Origin: Candidatus Lustribacter telmatis
GTDB lineage: Bacteria > Vulcanimicrobiota > Vulcanimicrobiia > Vulcanimicrobiales > Vulcanimicrobiaceae
NCBI GenBank assembly: GCA_003164045.1
Contig: PLRU01000032.1
Span: 47,509-111,508, forward strand
Length of the DNA: 64,000 bases
Direction: 5' to 3'
Positions 43,280-51,015 of this stretch are shown here, piece after piece. The notes under the pieces are model-generated. The model saw only the letters and a list, made by a program, of their open reading frames with translations, made no database searches and was not told where the DNA came from. Both the position numbers and the translations under genes were made by a program. Positions within the stretch are counted from its first letter, which is position 1; each line of letters opens with the position of its first letter.

Positions 43280-44169
43280 CGACGGCGGCAACGCCGAGCC
43301 TATGGGTGCGCGCGCTCGGCTGGGAGATCGGCACCGGCGGGAAGCGCTATCGTTCGCGCGTGCTGCGCGCCGGTAGCGGAACGCGCACGGTCGTGATGCT
43401 GCACGGTCAAGGCGGCCATCTGGAGAACTTCAGCCGCACGATTCCGGCCTTCGAAGCGCACTACCGCGTGCTCGCGTACGACATGCTCTGGCATGGCCTC
43501 GGTGCGAAGCCGGAATTCGACGAGCGGCTCATCCCGGCGTTCGTCGATCAACTCGTCGACATGCTCGATGCGGAAGGTCTTGCGACGTGCACCTTGCTCG
43601 CGCAGTCGCTCGGCGGCTGGGTGGGAGCGGCGTTCGCCGCGCAATTTCCCGAGCGCGTCGATGCGATCGTGCTCGTGACGCCGATGGGCCTCGGCACGCC
43701 GGCGCGCGCGATGCCCGATCCCGAGCGGCGTGCATCGACGCTGGACGCGATGCGCGATGCGCTCGGCGATCCGACCCCGGCGGGCGTGCGCCGGCGCATG
43801 GAGCGGTTGGTGATCGATCCGCGCGAACTCGACGATGAAGTGATCGCGGTGCGCACCGCACTCTACCAACGTCCGGACGTGAACGCATCGCTGCGGCGCG
43901 TCGCCGAAGCGTATCTCGGTGCAGGCGGCAGCGCCGAGCAATTTACCGTCGGACCCGAGACGCTCGCGCGCATCACCGCACCCGCGCTCGTGTATTGGGG
44001 CTCGGCAAACGCGCAGCCGCCCGAAGCGGGCCGCGAGATCCAAGCCGCGCTCGGCGATCCCAAGGCGGAATTCCACTGCGCCGAGGCCGGTCATTGGGCG
44101 CACTACGAACGCAGCGATGAATTCAATCGCGTTGCGCTCGACTTCTTGGCGCGGAGGCTGCCCCGATAA
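43276..44169 (+). CDS. Alpha/beta hydrolase paired with the extradiol dioxygenase (MhpC-like), altered catalytic acid
   Basis: 297 residues. Oxyanion region MLHGQGGHLENF, nucleophile Ser111 in LLAQSLGGWVG, His273 in EAGHWAHYE. Where the paralogue at 34633 has Asp (GREDKVVP), this protein reads GSANAQPP, placing Asn245 at the acid position. The triad may use another acid or the reaction may differ. The start is ATG 43276 (ATGA overlap with the dioxygenase) and the stop shares one base with the next start (TAATG), so the three genes are co-translated. Confidence 0.85.
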   Translation: MTTAATPSLWVRALGWEIGTGGKRYRSRVLRAGSGTRTVVMLHGQGGHLENFSRTIPAFEAHYRVLAYDMLWHGLGAKPEFDERLIPAFVDQLVDMLDAEGLATCTLLAQSLGGWVGAAFAAQFPERVDAIVLVTPMGLGTPARAMPDPERRASTLDAMRDALGDPTPAGVRRRMERLVIDPRELDDEVIAVRTALYQRPDVNASLRRVAEAYLGAGGSAEQFTVGPETLARITAPALVYWGSANAQPPEAGREIQAALGDPKAEFHCAEAGHWAHYERSDEFNRVALDFLARRLPR

Positions 44170-45113
44170 TGCGCCGCGCCGATCTTCTCGCGCTTGCGAG
44201 CGCCGCTGCGGCCTATGCCGCCGTTCCACTGCCCGCGCGTGCCGCGGCGCCGCTGCGCGTCGCGCTCGCTGCAACGGATTCGTCGATCCTCATTCCCGCG
44301 GCGGACACGTTCGGTTATCTCTCGCGCGTCGGCTTGGCAGTAGACACGCAGTTCATGTCAAACGGCGCGGCAACGATGGCGGCGTTGTTGGGCGGCAGCA
44401 TCGATCTCGGCGCTACGAATAGTTTGTCGTTCTTGCAAGCGCGCGACAAGGGGCTGCCGTTGAAGATCGTTGCGGCCCAAGCGATCTATCGCGCGGGGGC
44501 GGCCTCGACGGCGCTGGTGACGGGCAAGGATTCGCCGTTGCGGACGGCTCGCGACCTGACCGGCAAGATCGTTGCGGTGAACGGCCTCGGGGGTTCTCCC
44601 CACATTGCGGTCAAGGCTTGGATCGACAAGAACGGCGGCGACGCAAACGCCGTGCGCTTCGTCGAGCTCGCGTTTCCGGCGATGCCCATGGGGCTCGCCG
44701 GCGGGCGCGTGGATGCGGCGATGATCGCGGAGCCGGCCCTTAGCGCGGCGCTCGAGAACGGCCGCCTGCTCGGAGACGCATACGGGGCGATCGGTCCGCT
44801 CTGGATCTCCGACTGCATCGCGGCGACGGAGTCGTGGCTCGATTCCCACGGCGACGCCGCCCGAGGGCTCTCGCAGGCGCTCCACGCCGCGGCGATCTGG
44901 GCCAACCGCAACCACGATAAGACGGCCGACCTCGCCGCCCGGACGCTCAAGCTCGACCCGCTGGTCGTGCGCACGATGCGGCGCGCGGTCTTCGCCGAGA
45001 CCGTGACCCCGCGCATGATGCAGCCGGTGATTGACGCGGGCGTGACGTACGGCGCGCTGGGGAAGGCCCAGCCCGCCGAAGACGCCTTCAGCCGCGTCGC
45101 CCTCTGGCCATAG
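44169..45113 (+). CDS. ABC transporter substrate-binding protein, SsuA/NMT1-like
   Basis: 314 residues. The N-terminus MRRADLLALASAAAAYAAVPL looks like a twin-arginine-type or Sec signal, followed by a type II periplasmic fold (GAATMAALLGGSIDLGATNS, DLTGKIVAVNG, then AKAWIDKNGG-like helices). It is related to the protein at 28242 in layout. It is the last gene of the MhpB/MhpC-like operon and has no transporter partners. Confidence 0.88.
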   Translation: MRRADLLALASAAAAYAAVPLPARAAAPLRVALAATDSSILIPAADTFGYLSRVGLAVDTQFMSNGAATMAALLGGSIDLGATNSLSFLQARDKGLPLKIVAAQAIYRAGAASTALVTGKDSPLRTARDLTGKIVAVNGLGGSPHIAVKAWIDKNGGDANAVRFVELAFPAMPMGLAGGRVDAAMIAEPALSAALENGRLLGDAYGAIGPLWISDCIAATESWLDSHGDAARGLSQALHAAAIWANRNHDKTADLAARTLKLDPLVVRTMRRAVFAETVTPRMMQPVIDAGVTYGALGKAQPAEDAFSRVALWP

Positions 45114-45557
45114 CCGAATCTAAGAATCCCTCTCCACACGGTACACAGCCGCCCGCCCGATGGCTGTGGATAACCTCGGTGACGCATGCTCCGAACGTGG
45201 CCCATGTCTGGGAAACGCCCGTATTTCAAGGGTCCGTCGCGCACGAGACCGCGTTCCCGCAGCTTGCGGACAGCTTCCCGAACCTGCCGTTCGGTGCAGG
45301 GAAATCCCTGACGATCCTGCGGGAAAATAGCTGATTTCATGCGCTAATCGCGGCAATTCCGGCCATTTTTCACGCGCCCGCCGGGCGGCGACCGGACGAA
45401 CTGAAATCGCACGTAAGCGTGCCTTCTGCCGCTTGCGATCAACGTAGCACGAGCCGCCAAACGTCGGAGGGTCTCCTTCTTGAGAAGTCTTGTCAATTAC
45501 AGCGCCCGAGTGCGGCCGCAGGGCGTCCCAATGGCCTCCGACAAGTCGGAGTGCGGT
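45114..45557. other. Intergenic region with a possible winged-helix gene remnant on the minus strand
   Basis: No intact gene is evident in this 444-base gap. On the minus strand from ATG 45340, about 60 codons read like a small DNA-binding domain (GFPCTERQVREAVRKLRERG, then GRFPDMGHVRSMRHRGYPQ) before the frame runs on antisense to the binding-protein gene, so it may be a truncated gene. A TTATCCACA nonamer (minus strand, 45165-45173) matches a DnaA box but one copy is within chance. The sugar-transporter promoter should lie in the right half. Confidence 0.3.
45536..45551 (+). promoter_or_regulatory. Palindrome overlapping the ribosome-binding site of the sugar-binding protein gene
   Basis: A perfect inverted repeat CTCCGAC-AA-GTCGGAG spans 45536-45551. 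Its right arm contains the GGAG (45548-45551) that serves ATG 45558, six bases away. As RNA it would fold with the ribosome site paired (loop CAAG); as DNA it has the size of a LacI-type operator. Confidence 0.45.
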
Positions 45558-46475
45558 ATGAAACGACTCGCTCTTCTTGCGTGCGCGCTCGTCATTGCGA
45601 CGGGCTGCTCGAAAAACGCTGACACGACAACCCCCGGCGGCAAAACGATCGGCGTCTCGATCCAGAATCGCGAGGCGCAGTTCTACCAGGATATGGAATC
45701 CGGGATGAAAGCCGAAGCGCAAAAATTCGGCTATACCGTCAACGTAGTTGACGCTAGCCGCGATAATTCAAAGCAGCAGAGTCAGGTCGAGGATTTCATC
45801 TCGCAGAAGGTCGCTGCGATCGTCCTCACCCCCTACGATTCGCAGGCCATCGGCTCGGCCATCGTCGAGGCCAACAAGGCCGGCATCCCCGTGTTCACGG
45901 CCGATATCGCCAACGGCTCGAGCCAGGGCGTGGTGGTCTCGCACATCGCCAGCGACAACGTTCAAGGCGGGGGCCAGGCCGGTAAGCTCATGTGCGCGGC
46001 CGTTCCGGGCGGCGGGCCGGTGGCGATTCTCGACGAGCCCGAAGTGACCAGCGTTCAAGACCGGGTCAAAGGCTTCAAAGCGGCCGTCGCCGCCGGCTGC
46101 CCGACGGTGCGGATCGTGGCCGATATCGACGGCGGCGGCGAACGCGCGAAGGCCTCCTCCGCGACCGAGGACATCCTCCAGTCGCACAAAGATCTCAAGG
46201 GCATCTTCGGGATCAACGACGACTCCGCACTCGGCGCGGCCAAGGCCGTCGAAGCCGCCGGCCTCACGGGCAAGATCGCGGTCATCGGCTACGACGCGAC
46301 GCCCGAAGCGCGCGACGCGATCAAGGCCGGCACGATGTACGGCGACGCGATCCAGCATCCCGATCAGATCGGCGCGAAGACGATCGATGCGATCGCCGAT
46401 TCGTTCGCTGGAAAAGCGGTGCCGAAGAAAGTCGCCGTGCCCGTCGGCACGTTCACCAAAGCCGACGCGAAATAG
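45558..46475 (+). CDS. Sugar ABC transporter substrate-binding lipoprotein (RbsB-like, Peripla_BP_4)
   Basis: 305 residues. The N-terminus MKRLALLACALVIATGCSK is a lipoprotein signal with Cys at the lipobox. The mature part begins TIGVSIQNREAQFYQDMESGMKAEAQ and contains IVLTPYDSQAIGSAI and GIFGINDDSALGA, typical of ribose/allose/xylose-type binding proteins. The start is ATG 45558. It is the first gene of the RbsB-RbsA-RbsC-PatB operon and supplies substrate specificity; the sugar cannot be read from the sequence. Confidence 0.93.
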   Translation: MKRLALLACALVIATGCSKNADTTTPGGKTIGVSIQNREAQFYQDMESGMKAEAQKFGYTVNVVDASRDNSKQQSQVEDFISQKVAAIVLTPYDSQAIGSAIVEANKAGIPVFTADIANGSSQGVVVSHIASDNVQGGGQAGKLMCAAVPGGGPVAILDEPEVTSVQDRVKGFKAAVAAGCPTVRIVADIDGGGERAKASSATEDILQSHKDLKGIFGINDDSALGAAKAVEAAGLTGKIAVIGYDATPEARDAIKAGTMYGDAIQHPDQIGAKTIDAIADSFAGKAVPKKVAVPVGTFTKADAK

Positions 46476-46477
46476 TT

Positions 46478-47977
46478 TTGGCAGCAGAACCTCTGCTGCG
46501 CATGGCGGAGATTACCAAATCGTTCCCGGGCGTGCGCGCGCTCGACGGCGTCTCGTTCGAAGTCGCCGCGGGTGAAGTGCACGCGCTCGTAGGCGAAAAT
46601 GGGGCGGGCAAATCGACGCTTATGAAAGTGCTCGCCGGCGCGTACGTTGCCGAGAGCGGCACGATCGAAATCGACGGGCAACGCGTGACGATCGACGGAC
46701 CGAAGGCGGCCGAGCGGCTCGGCATCGGCATGATCTACCAGGAGTTCAATCTGGTTCCGGATCTGGGCGTGATCGAAAACATCGTGCTCGGTATCGAGCC
46801 GACGCGCGGACTCTTTCTCGACACCGGCGCCGCAACGGCGCGCGCGACGGCGGTGCTGGCCGAACTCGGCATCACGCTGCCGCTCGACCGCCCGGCGCGG
46901 CGCCTCTCGGTTGCCGAACAGCAGCTCACCGAAATCGCGAAGGCGCTCGTGCGCCACGCGCGCCTGATCGTGATGGACGAACCGACCGCCGCGCTGACCG
47001 ATCGCGAAACCGACGCGCTCTTCGCGCTGATCGGCAAGCTCAAAGCGCAGGGCGTCGCGTTCGTGTACATTTCGCACCGGCTCGAAGAGCTGCCGCGCAT
47101 CGCCGACCGCATCACGGTCATTCGCGACGGGCGTGCGATCGAAACGCGGCCCACGAGTGCGATGCCGCAGGATGAGATGATTCGGCTGATGGTCGGCCGC
47201 GCGCTCGAAGCGCACTTTCCCGAACTCCCGGCGGTGGCGTCCGATGCGCCGGTGCGTCTTGCCGTAAAAGATCTGCGCGCCGCCAGCAACGTGAACGGCG
47301 TGTCGTTCGAAGTACGTGCAGGCGAGATCGTGGGACTGGCCGGACTCGTCGGCGCCGGACGCACCGAAATCGTGCGCGCCATTGCCGGCGCCGATATTGC
47401 GACCAGCGGCGAAATCGCGGTCGACGGCCGGGCCGTTGCGGTGCGCAGTCCGCATGCCGGCATCGAGGCCGGCATCGCGTTCATCACCGAAGACCGCAAA
47501 GCACAAGGGCTCGTGCTCGGCATGACCGTGCGCGAGAACACGACGCTCGCGCACCTCGCTACGTATTCGCGCGGCCCGTTCATCAGCCGCGCGGCCGAAG
47601 TCGGGGTCACCAACCGCGAGATCGCCGAACTCCGCATTCGCACGCCCTCGAGCGAACAAGCCGTGAAGAACCTCTCAGGCGGCAACCAGCAGAAGGTCGT
47701 GCTCGCGAAGTGGCTCACCGGCGATGCGCGCGTGTTTCTGTTCGACGAACCGACGCGCGGGGTCGACGTCGGCGCCAAGGCTGAGATCTACGCGCTGATG
47801 CTGCAATTGCTCGCGCGCGGTGCCGGCATCGTGATGGTGTCGAGCGAATTGCCCGAAGTGCTCGGCATGTCGCATCGCGTCCTCGTCGTGCGCGATGGAA
47901 AAATCGCCGCCGAATTCTCGCGCGCCGATGCGACGCCGGCCGCCGTCATCGCCGTCGCGGCGGGGGTGGCTGCGTGA
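46478..47977 (+). CDS. Sugar ABC transporter ATP-binding protein (RbsA-like, two ATPase domains)
   Basis: 499 residues. The first nucleotide-binding domain has Walker A GENGAGKST, a signature region (RLSVAEQQLTEIAKAL) and Walker B LIVMDEPTAAL. The second has the degenerate Walker A GLVGAGRTE usual in RbsA/XylG proteins, then NLSGGNQQKVVLAKWL and FLFDEPTRGVDVGAK. The start is TTG 46478, two bases after the upstream stop. It energises uptake through the adjacent permease. The stop overlaps the permease start as GTGA. Confidence 0.94.
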   Translation: MAAEPLLRMAEITKSFPGVRALDGVSFEVAAGEVHALVGENGAGKSTLMKVLAGAYVAESGTIEIDGQRVTIDGPKAAERLGIGMIYQEFNLVPDLGVIENIVLGIEPTRGLFLDTGAATARATAVLAELGITLPLDRPARRLSVAEQQLTEIAKALVRHARLIVMDEPTAALTDRETDALFALIGKLKAQGVAFVYISHRLEELPRIADRITVIRDGRAIETRPTSAMPQDEMIRLMVGRALEAHFPELPAVASDAPVRLAVKDLRAASNVNGVSFEVRAGEIVGLAGLVGAGRTEIVRAIAGADIATSGEIAVDGRAVAVRSPHAGIEAGIAFITEDRKAQGLVLGMTVRENTTLAHLATYSRGPFISRAAEVGVTNREIAELRIRTPSSEQAVKNLSGGNQQKVVLAKWLTGDARVFLFDEPTRGVDVGAKAEIYALMLQLLARGAGIVMVSSELPEVLGMSHRVLVVRDGKIAAEFSRADATPAAVIAVAAGVAA

Positions 47978-49044
47978 ATCCGGTCGAGCCGCCGGGCGAG
48001 AGCGTTCACGAGGTCAAGGCCGCGCTCGACGCGCGTGCCGGCGACGCCCAATCCAAGAAGACGCGCCAGGTCGCGCTGCGCACGGGCATCGCGGTCGTTG
48101 CGTTCGTCGCGCTGATCGTCGTCGTCAACGTCCTGACGAACGGCAACTTCTTTACCGCCGGCAACCTCACCAACGTCCTGCGGCAGATCACGTACAACGC
48201 GATCCTCGCCGTCGGCCAAACCTTCGTCATCATCACGGCCGGAATCGACCTGTCGGTCGGCTCGCTGATCCAGCTCACGGGCGTCGTGATGGCGCAGTTC
48301 GCGAACGCGAGCGGCCTGAGCGGCCCCGTGCTCGTGATCGCGACCACGACTGTCGGCGTCGCCGTGGGCTGCTGCGCCGGACTCGTCAACGCGCTGCCGG
48401 TCGTGCGCCTCAACTTGCCGCCGTTCATCACCACGCTGGCGATGATGCTGATGGCGCGCGGACTCGCGTTCAAGCTCGCGCATGGCCAGCCGGTTCCGCT
48501 CAAGAGCAATGCCTTCGACGCGCTCGGAACGCAGTATGCGCTGCACGACCTGCTCGCGCCGCTCGGGATGCCGGGGATTCCCTGGGCCGTCCTCGTGATG
48601 CTGATCGTCGTGATCGCTTTTGCGATCGTCCTCACCCGCACGCGCTTCGGCCGCTACGTGCTCGCGATCGGCGGCAACGAAGAAGCGGCGCGTCTGGCCG
48701 GCATCAACGTGCGTTTGGTCAAGACGATGGTGTACGTGATCTCCGGCGGCTGCGCGGCGCTGGCCGGCATGCTTCTGATGGCGCGATTCTCGTCGGGTTC
48801 GCCGCAGACCGGCGTGGGCAGCGAACTGCAATCGATCGCGGCGGTCGTCGTGGGCGGCACCTCGCTGATGGGCGGTCGCGGCAGCGTCGTCGCAACGTTC
48901 TTCGGCGCGCTGCTGATCGGTGTGCTCAACAACGTGATGAACCTCTTGAATATCGAATCGTACACGCAAGACATCGTGCTCGGCGGCGTCATCCTCCTCG
49001 CCGTGATGGCCGAGGAAATCCGCAAGCGGGTCTTCGCGCGCTGA
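47974..49044 (+). CDS. Sugar ABC transporter permease (RbsC-like)
   Basis: 356 residues, about ten hydrophobic helices after a 33-residue hydrophilic N-terminus. Family signatures: AVGQTFVIITAGIDLSVGS, NLPPFITTLAMM, and the coupling segment GGNEEAARLAGINV. C-terminal GGTSLMGGRGSVVATFFGALLIGVL is also typical. The start is GTG 47974 and the stop shares one base with the next ATG (TGATG). Confidence 0.94.
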   Translation: MNPVEPPGESVHEVKAALDARAGDAQSKKTRQVALRTGIAVVAFVALIVVVNVLTNGNFFTAGNLTNVLRQITYNAILAVGQTFVIITAGIDLSVGSLIQLTGVVMAQFANASGLSGPVLVIATTTVGVAVGCCAGLVNALPVVRLNLPPFITTLAMMLMARGLAFKLAHGQPVPLKSNAFDALGTQYALHDLLAPLGMPGIPWAVLVMLIVVIAFAIVLTRTRFGRYVLAIGGNEEAARLAGINVRLVKTMVYVISGGCAALAGMLLMARFSSGSPQTGVGSELQSIAAVVVGGTSLMGGRGSVVATFFGALLIGVLNNVMNLLNIESYTQDIVLGGVILLAVMAEEIRKRVFAR

Positions 49045-50198
49045 TGCCCGCGAAGCCGAACTTCGATAACCTCTCGATCGCCGAGCTGCGCAAGCGGCGC
49101 AGCGCGAAGTGGACGATGTTCCCGCCCGACGTGCTGCCGGCGTGGGTCGCCGAGATGGATTTCCCGCTCGCCGACGCGGTGCGCAACGCACTGCTGGATT
49201 CGATCGAGCACGACGATTGCGGCTATGCCAACGGCGCGGGCGTCGGTGCGGCGTTCGCCGCGTTCGCGCAGGAGCGCTACAGCTGGACGCTCGATCCGCG
49301 CGGCGTGTTCGTCATCCCCGACGTGCTCGTCGGCGTGTCGGAAATCTTACGCACGCTCACGCAACCGGGCGACCGCATCGTGGTGAACTCGCCGGTATAT
49401 CCGCCGTTCTATCGCGTGACCGGCGAAGTCGAGCGGCAGATCGAAGACGTGCCGCTGCTGCGTGCCGAGGACGGTTCGTGGAGCCTCGACCTCGCCGGGC
49501 TCGAGCGCGCCTTTGCCGGCGGCGCCAAAGCGTATCTGCTGTGCTCGCCGCACAACCCGCTCGGCATGATCTTCGACTTGACCACGCTGGCGTGCATCGC
49601 CGAGCTGGCCAAAGAACACAACGTGCTGGTGATTTCCGATGAGATCCATGCGCCGCTGACGATGTCCGGCGCGACGTTCGTGCCGTTTCTGCCGATCGGC
49701 GACTACATCGATTGCGATGCCGTCGCGCTAGCATCCGCCTCAAAGGCCTGGAATCTGCCGGGCCTCAAGTGCGCGGTTGCCGTTGCGGGCTCCGAGCGGA
49801 TGCGCAAGAAGCTCGCGTTGATGCGGCCGGAACTGCCGTGGAGCGCGGGCAACCTCGGCGTCGTGGCGTCGATCGCGGCTTTCACGCAAGGCGCGCCCTG
49901 GCTCGACGAGCTGCTGGCGTATCTCGACGGCAATCGCAAACTGCTCACCGAACTGATCGCGCGCGAATTGCCGGGCGTACGCTACATCGAACCGGAGGCG
50001 AGTTACCTCGCCTGGCTCGATTGCGCCGCGCTCGAGCTCGGCCCCGATCCGGTGGGAGTGTTTCTCGAACGCGGGCGCGTCGCGCTGACGCGCGGCCGCG
50101 ACTTCGGCCCAGGCGGCGCAACGTTCGTGCGCGTCAACATGGGTACGTCCGCCGCCATCCTCACCGAGATCGTCAACCGGATGCGCGCCGCTCTTTAA
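49044..50198 (+). CDS. PatB/MalY-type pyridoxal-phosphate aminotransferase / C-S beta-lyase
   Basis: 384 residues, fold-type I PLP enzyme. N-terminal VLPAWVAEMDFPLADAV and YANGAGVGAAF are hallmark PatB/MalY sequences. PLP contacts are in CSPHNPLG and VISDEIHAPL, and the Schiff-base Lys is in SASKAWNLPGLK. It normally releases a thiol or homocysteine from cystathionine or S-conjugates. Its tight coupling to a sugar transporter operon is unusual. The convergent universal stress gene overlaps its stop by four bases. Confidence 0.9.
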   Translation: MPAKPNFDNLSIAELRKRRSAKWTMFPPDVLPAWVAEMDFPLADAVRNALLDSIEHDDCGYANGAGVGAAFAAFAQERYSWTLDPRGVFVIPDVLVGVSEILRTLTQPGDRIVVNSPVYPPFYRVTGEVERQIEDVPLLRAEDGSWSLDLAGLERAFAGGAKAYLLCSPHNPLGMIFDLTTLACIAELAKEHNVLVISDEIHAPLTMSGATFVPFLPIGDYIDCDAVALASASKAWNLPGLKCAVAVAGSERMRKKLALMRPELPWSAGNLGVVASIAAFTQGAPWLDELLAYLDGNRKLLTELIARELPGVRYIEPEASYLAWLDCAALELGPDPVGVFLERGRVALTRGRDFGPGGATFVRVNMGTSAAILTEIVNRMRAAL

Positions 50199-50815
50199 AC
50201 GGGGCGTGCGGTCTCGTTGTCGCGGCGGTCCTCACCGAGCAGCACGCCGTAGGGCCCGGGCACGCCGATCAGCACGTCGCATTTGGCGCGTGTGGCGATC
50301 TCTTCGATCGCCCGTCCGAGCGGAGCGCCGGAGTATTTTCCTTCGCGATACGAGCCGAGAACGATCAAGTTGGCATTCTCGCGTTTGGCCAATTCGATCA
50401 CGCCGGAACTCACCGAGCGTGCGTGAAGCACCTCGGTATGCAGCTGGACGTCGTGATGCTGCGCGATCACTTCGGCCGTCGCGAGCATATCGTAGCCCGC
50501 GCGGTCTTCGTCGGGCATTTCCGCTCCCTCCGGGAGAATCAACGGCACCTCGATGACGTAGACCGCGAGCAGGTCGGCACGTTCGCGCCGGGCGAGGCGC
50601 GCCGCGAGCACCATCATGTGTCCGGAGTGAATCTCTTCTGAAAACACGATGATGATGCTGCCGACCATCTTGTGGAGCATTGCTTCGGCCTGTTTCGCCT
50701 CGATGTCGGCCTTGGTGCGCGGCGGATGCAGCATCCAGTAGATCGTCGCGGTTACGGCGGCGACGACGGCAAGTGCGATGAGCACTCCCAGCGGATGGAC
50801 GGCAATCGTGGTCAT
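50195..50815 (-). CDS. Membrane-anchored universal stress protein domain
   Basis: 206 residues. One N-terminal transmembrane helix (about residues 8-28, GVLIALAVVAAVTATIYWML) precedes a UspA domain: GSIIIVFSEEIHSGHMMVLAARLA, then LIVLGSYREGKYSGAPLGRAIEEI with the G-x-G-type nucleotide loop, and CDVLIGVPG. A membrane-tethered Usp next to an amino-acid permease suggests a regulatory nucleotide-binding partner, as with permeases that carry fused Usp domains. The start ATG 50815 overlaps the upstream stop (ATGA). Confidence 0.87.
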   Translation of the reverse strand: MTTIAVHPLGVLIALAVVAAVTATIYWMLHPPRTKADIEAKQAEAMLHKMVGSIIIVFSEEIHSGHMMVLAARLARRERADLLAVYVIEVPLILPEGAEMPDEDRAGYDMLATAEVIAQHHDVQLHTEVLHARSVSSGVIELAKRENANLIVLGSYREGKYSGAPLGRAIEEIATRAKCDVLIGVPGPYGVLLGEDRRDNETARPV

Positions 50816-51015
50816 GGTCCGAGCTCGTTCTTGACCTTGAGATACATGCGGACGCGGACGAGTCCGAGGCCGATCAAAACGACGGAAAACGCCAGTCCGA
50901 GCAACTTTTGGTTCATCGCTCCGGGGCGCAGTAAGAGTTGGATGCCGACTGCCACGCCGAGGATCGCGAAGACCATCCCGATGATGGCGCGAATTTTGGC
51001 GACGCGAAGCGTCAT
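50812..51015 (-). CDS. Small membrane protein, 67 residues
   Basis: Two hydrophobic helices (IIGMVFAILGVAVGIQLLL and GLAFSVVLIGLGLVRVRMYL) joined by a short loop, with a basic C-terminus. No family recognised. It sits between permease and stress protein with ATGA overlaps on both sides, so it is clearly part of their translation unit and may be a small subunit of the permease complex. Confidence 0.8.
   Translation of the reverse strand: MTLRVAKIRAIIGMVFAILGVAVGIQLLLRPGAMNQKLLGLAFSVVLIGLGLVRVRMYLKVKNELGP

Noticed and set aside
45165..45173. Exact DnaA-box nonamer (TTATCCACA on the minus strand), with a near match at 3735-3743
   Set aside because: Single, unclustered copies are expected by chance in 64 kb on two strands, and no dnaA, dnaN or AT-rich unwinding region is nearby.
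44486..45340. 284-codon minus-strand open frame opposite the SsuA-like gene
   Set aside because: Only its first 60 codons look protein-like; the rest is antisense to a clear periplasmic protein, so it is not listed as an intact gene.
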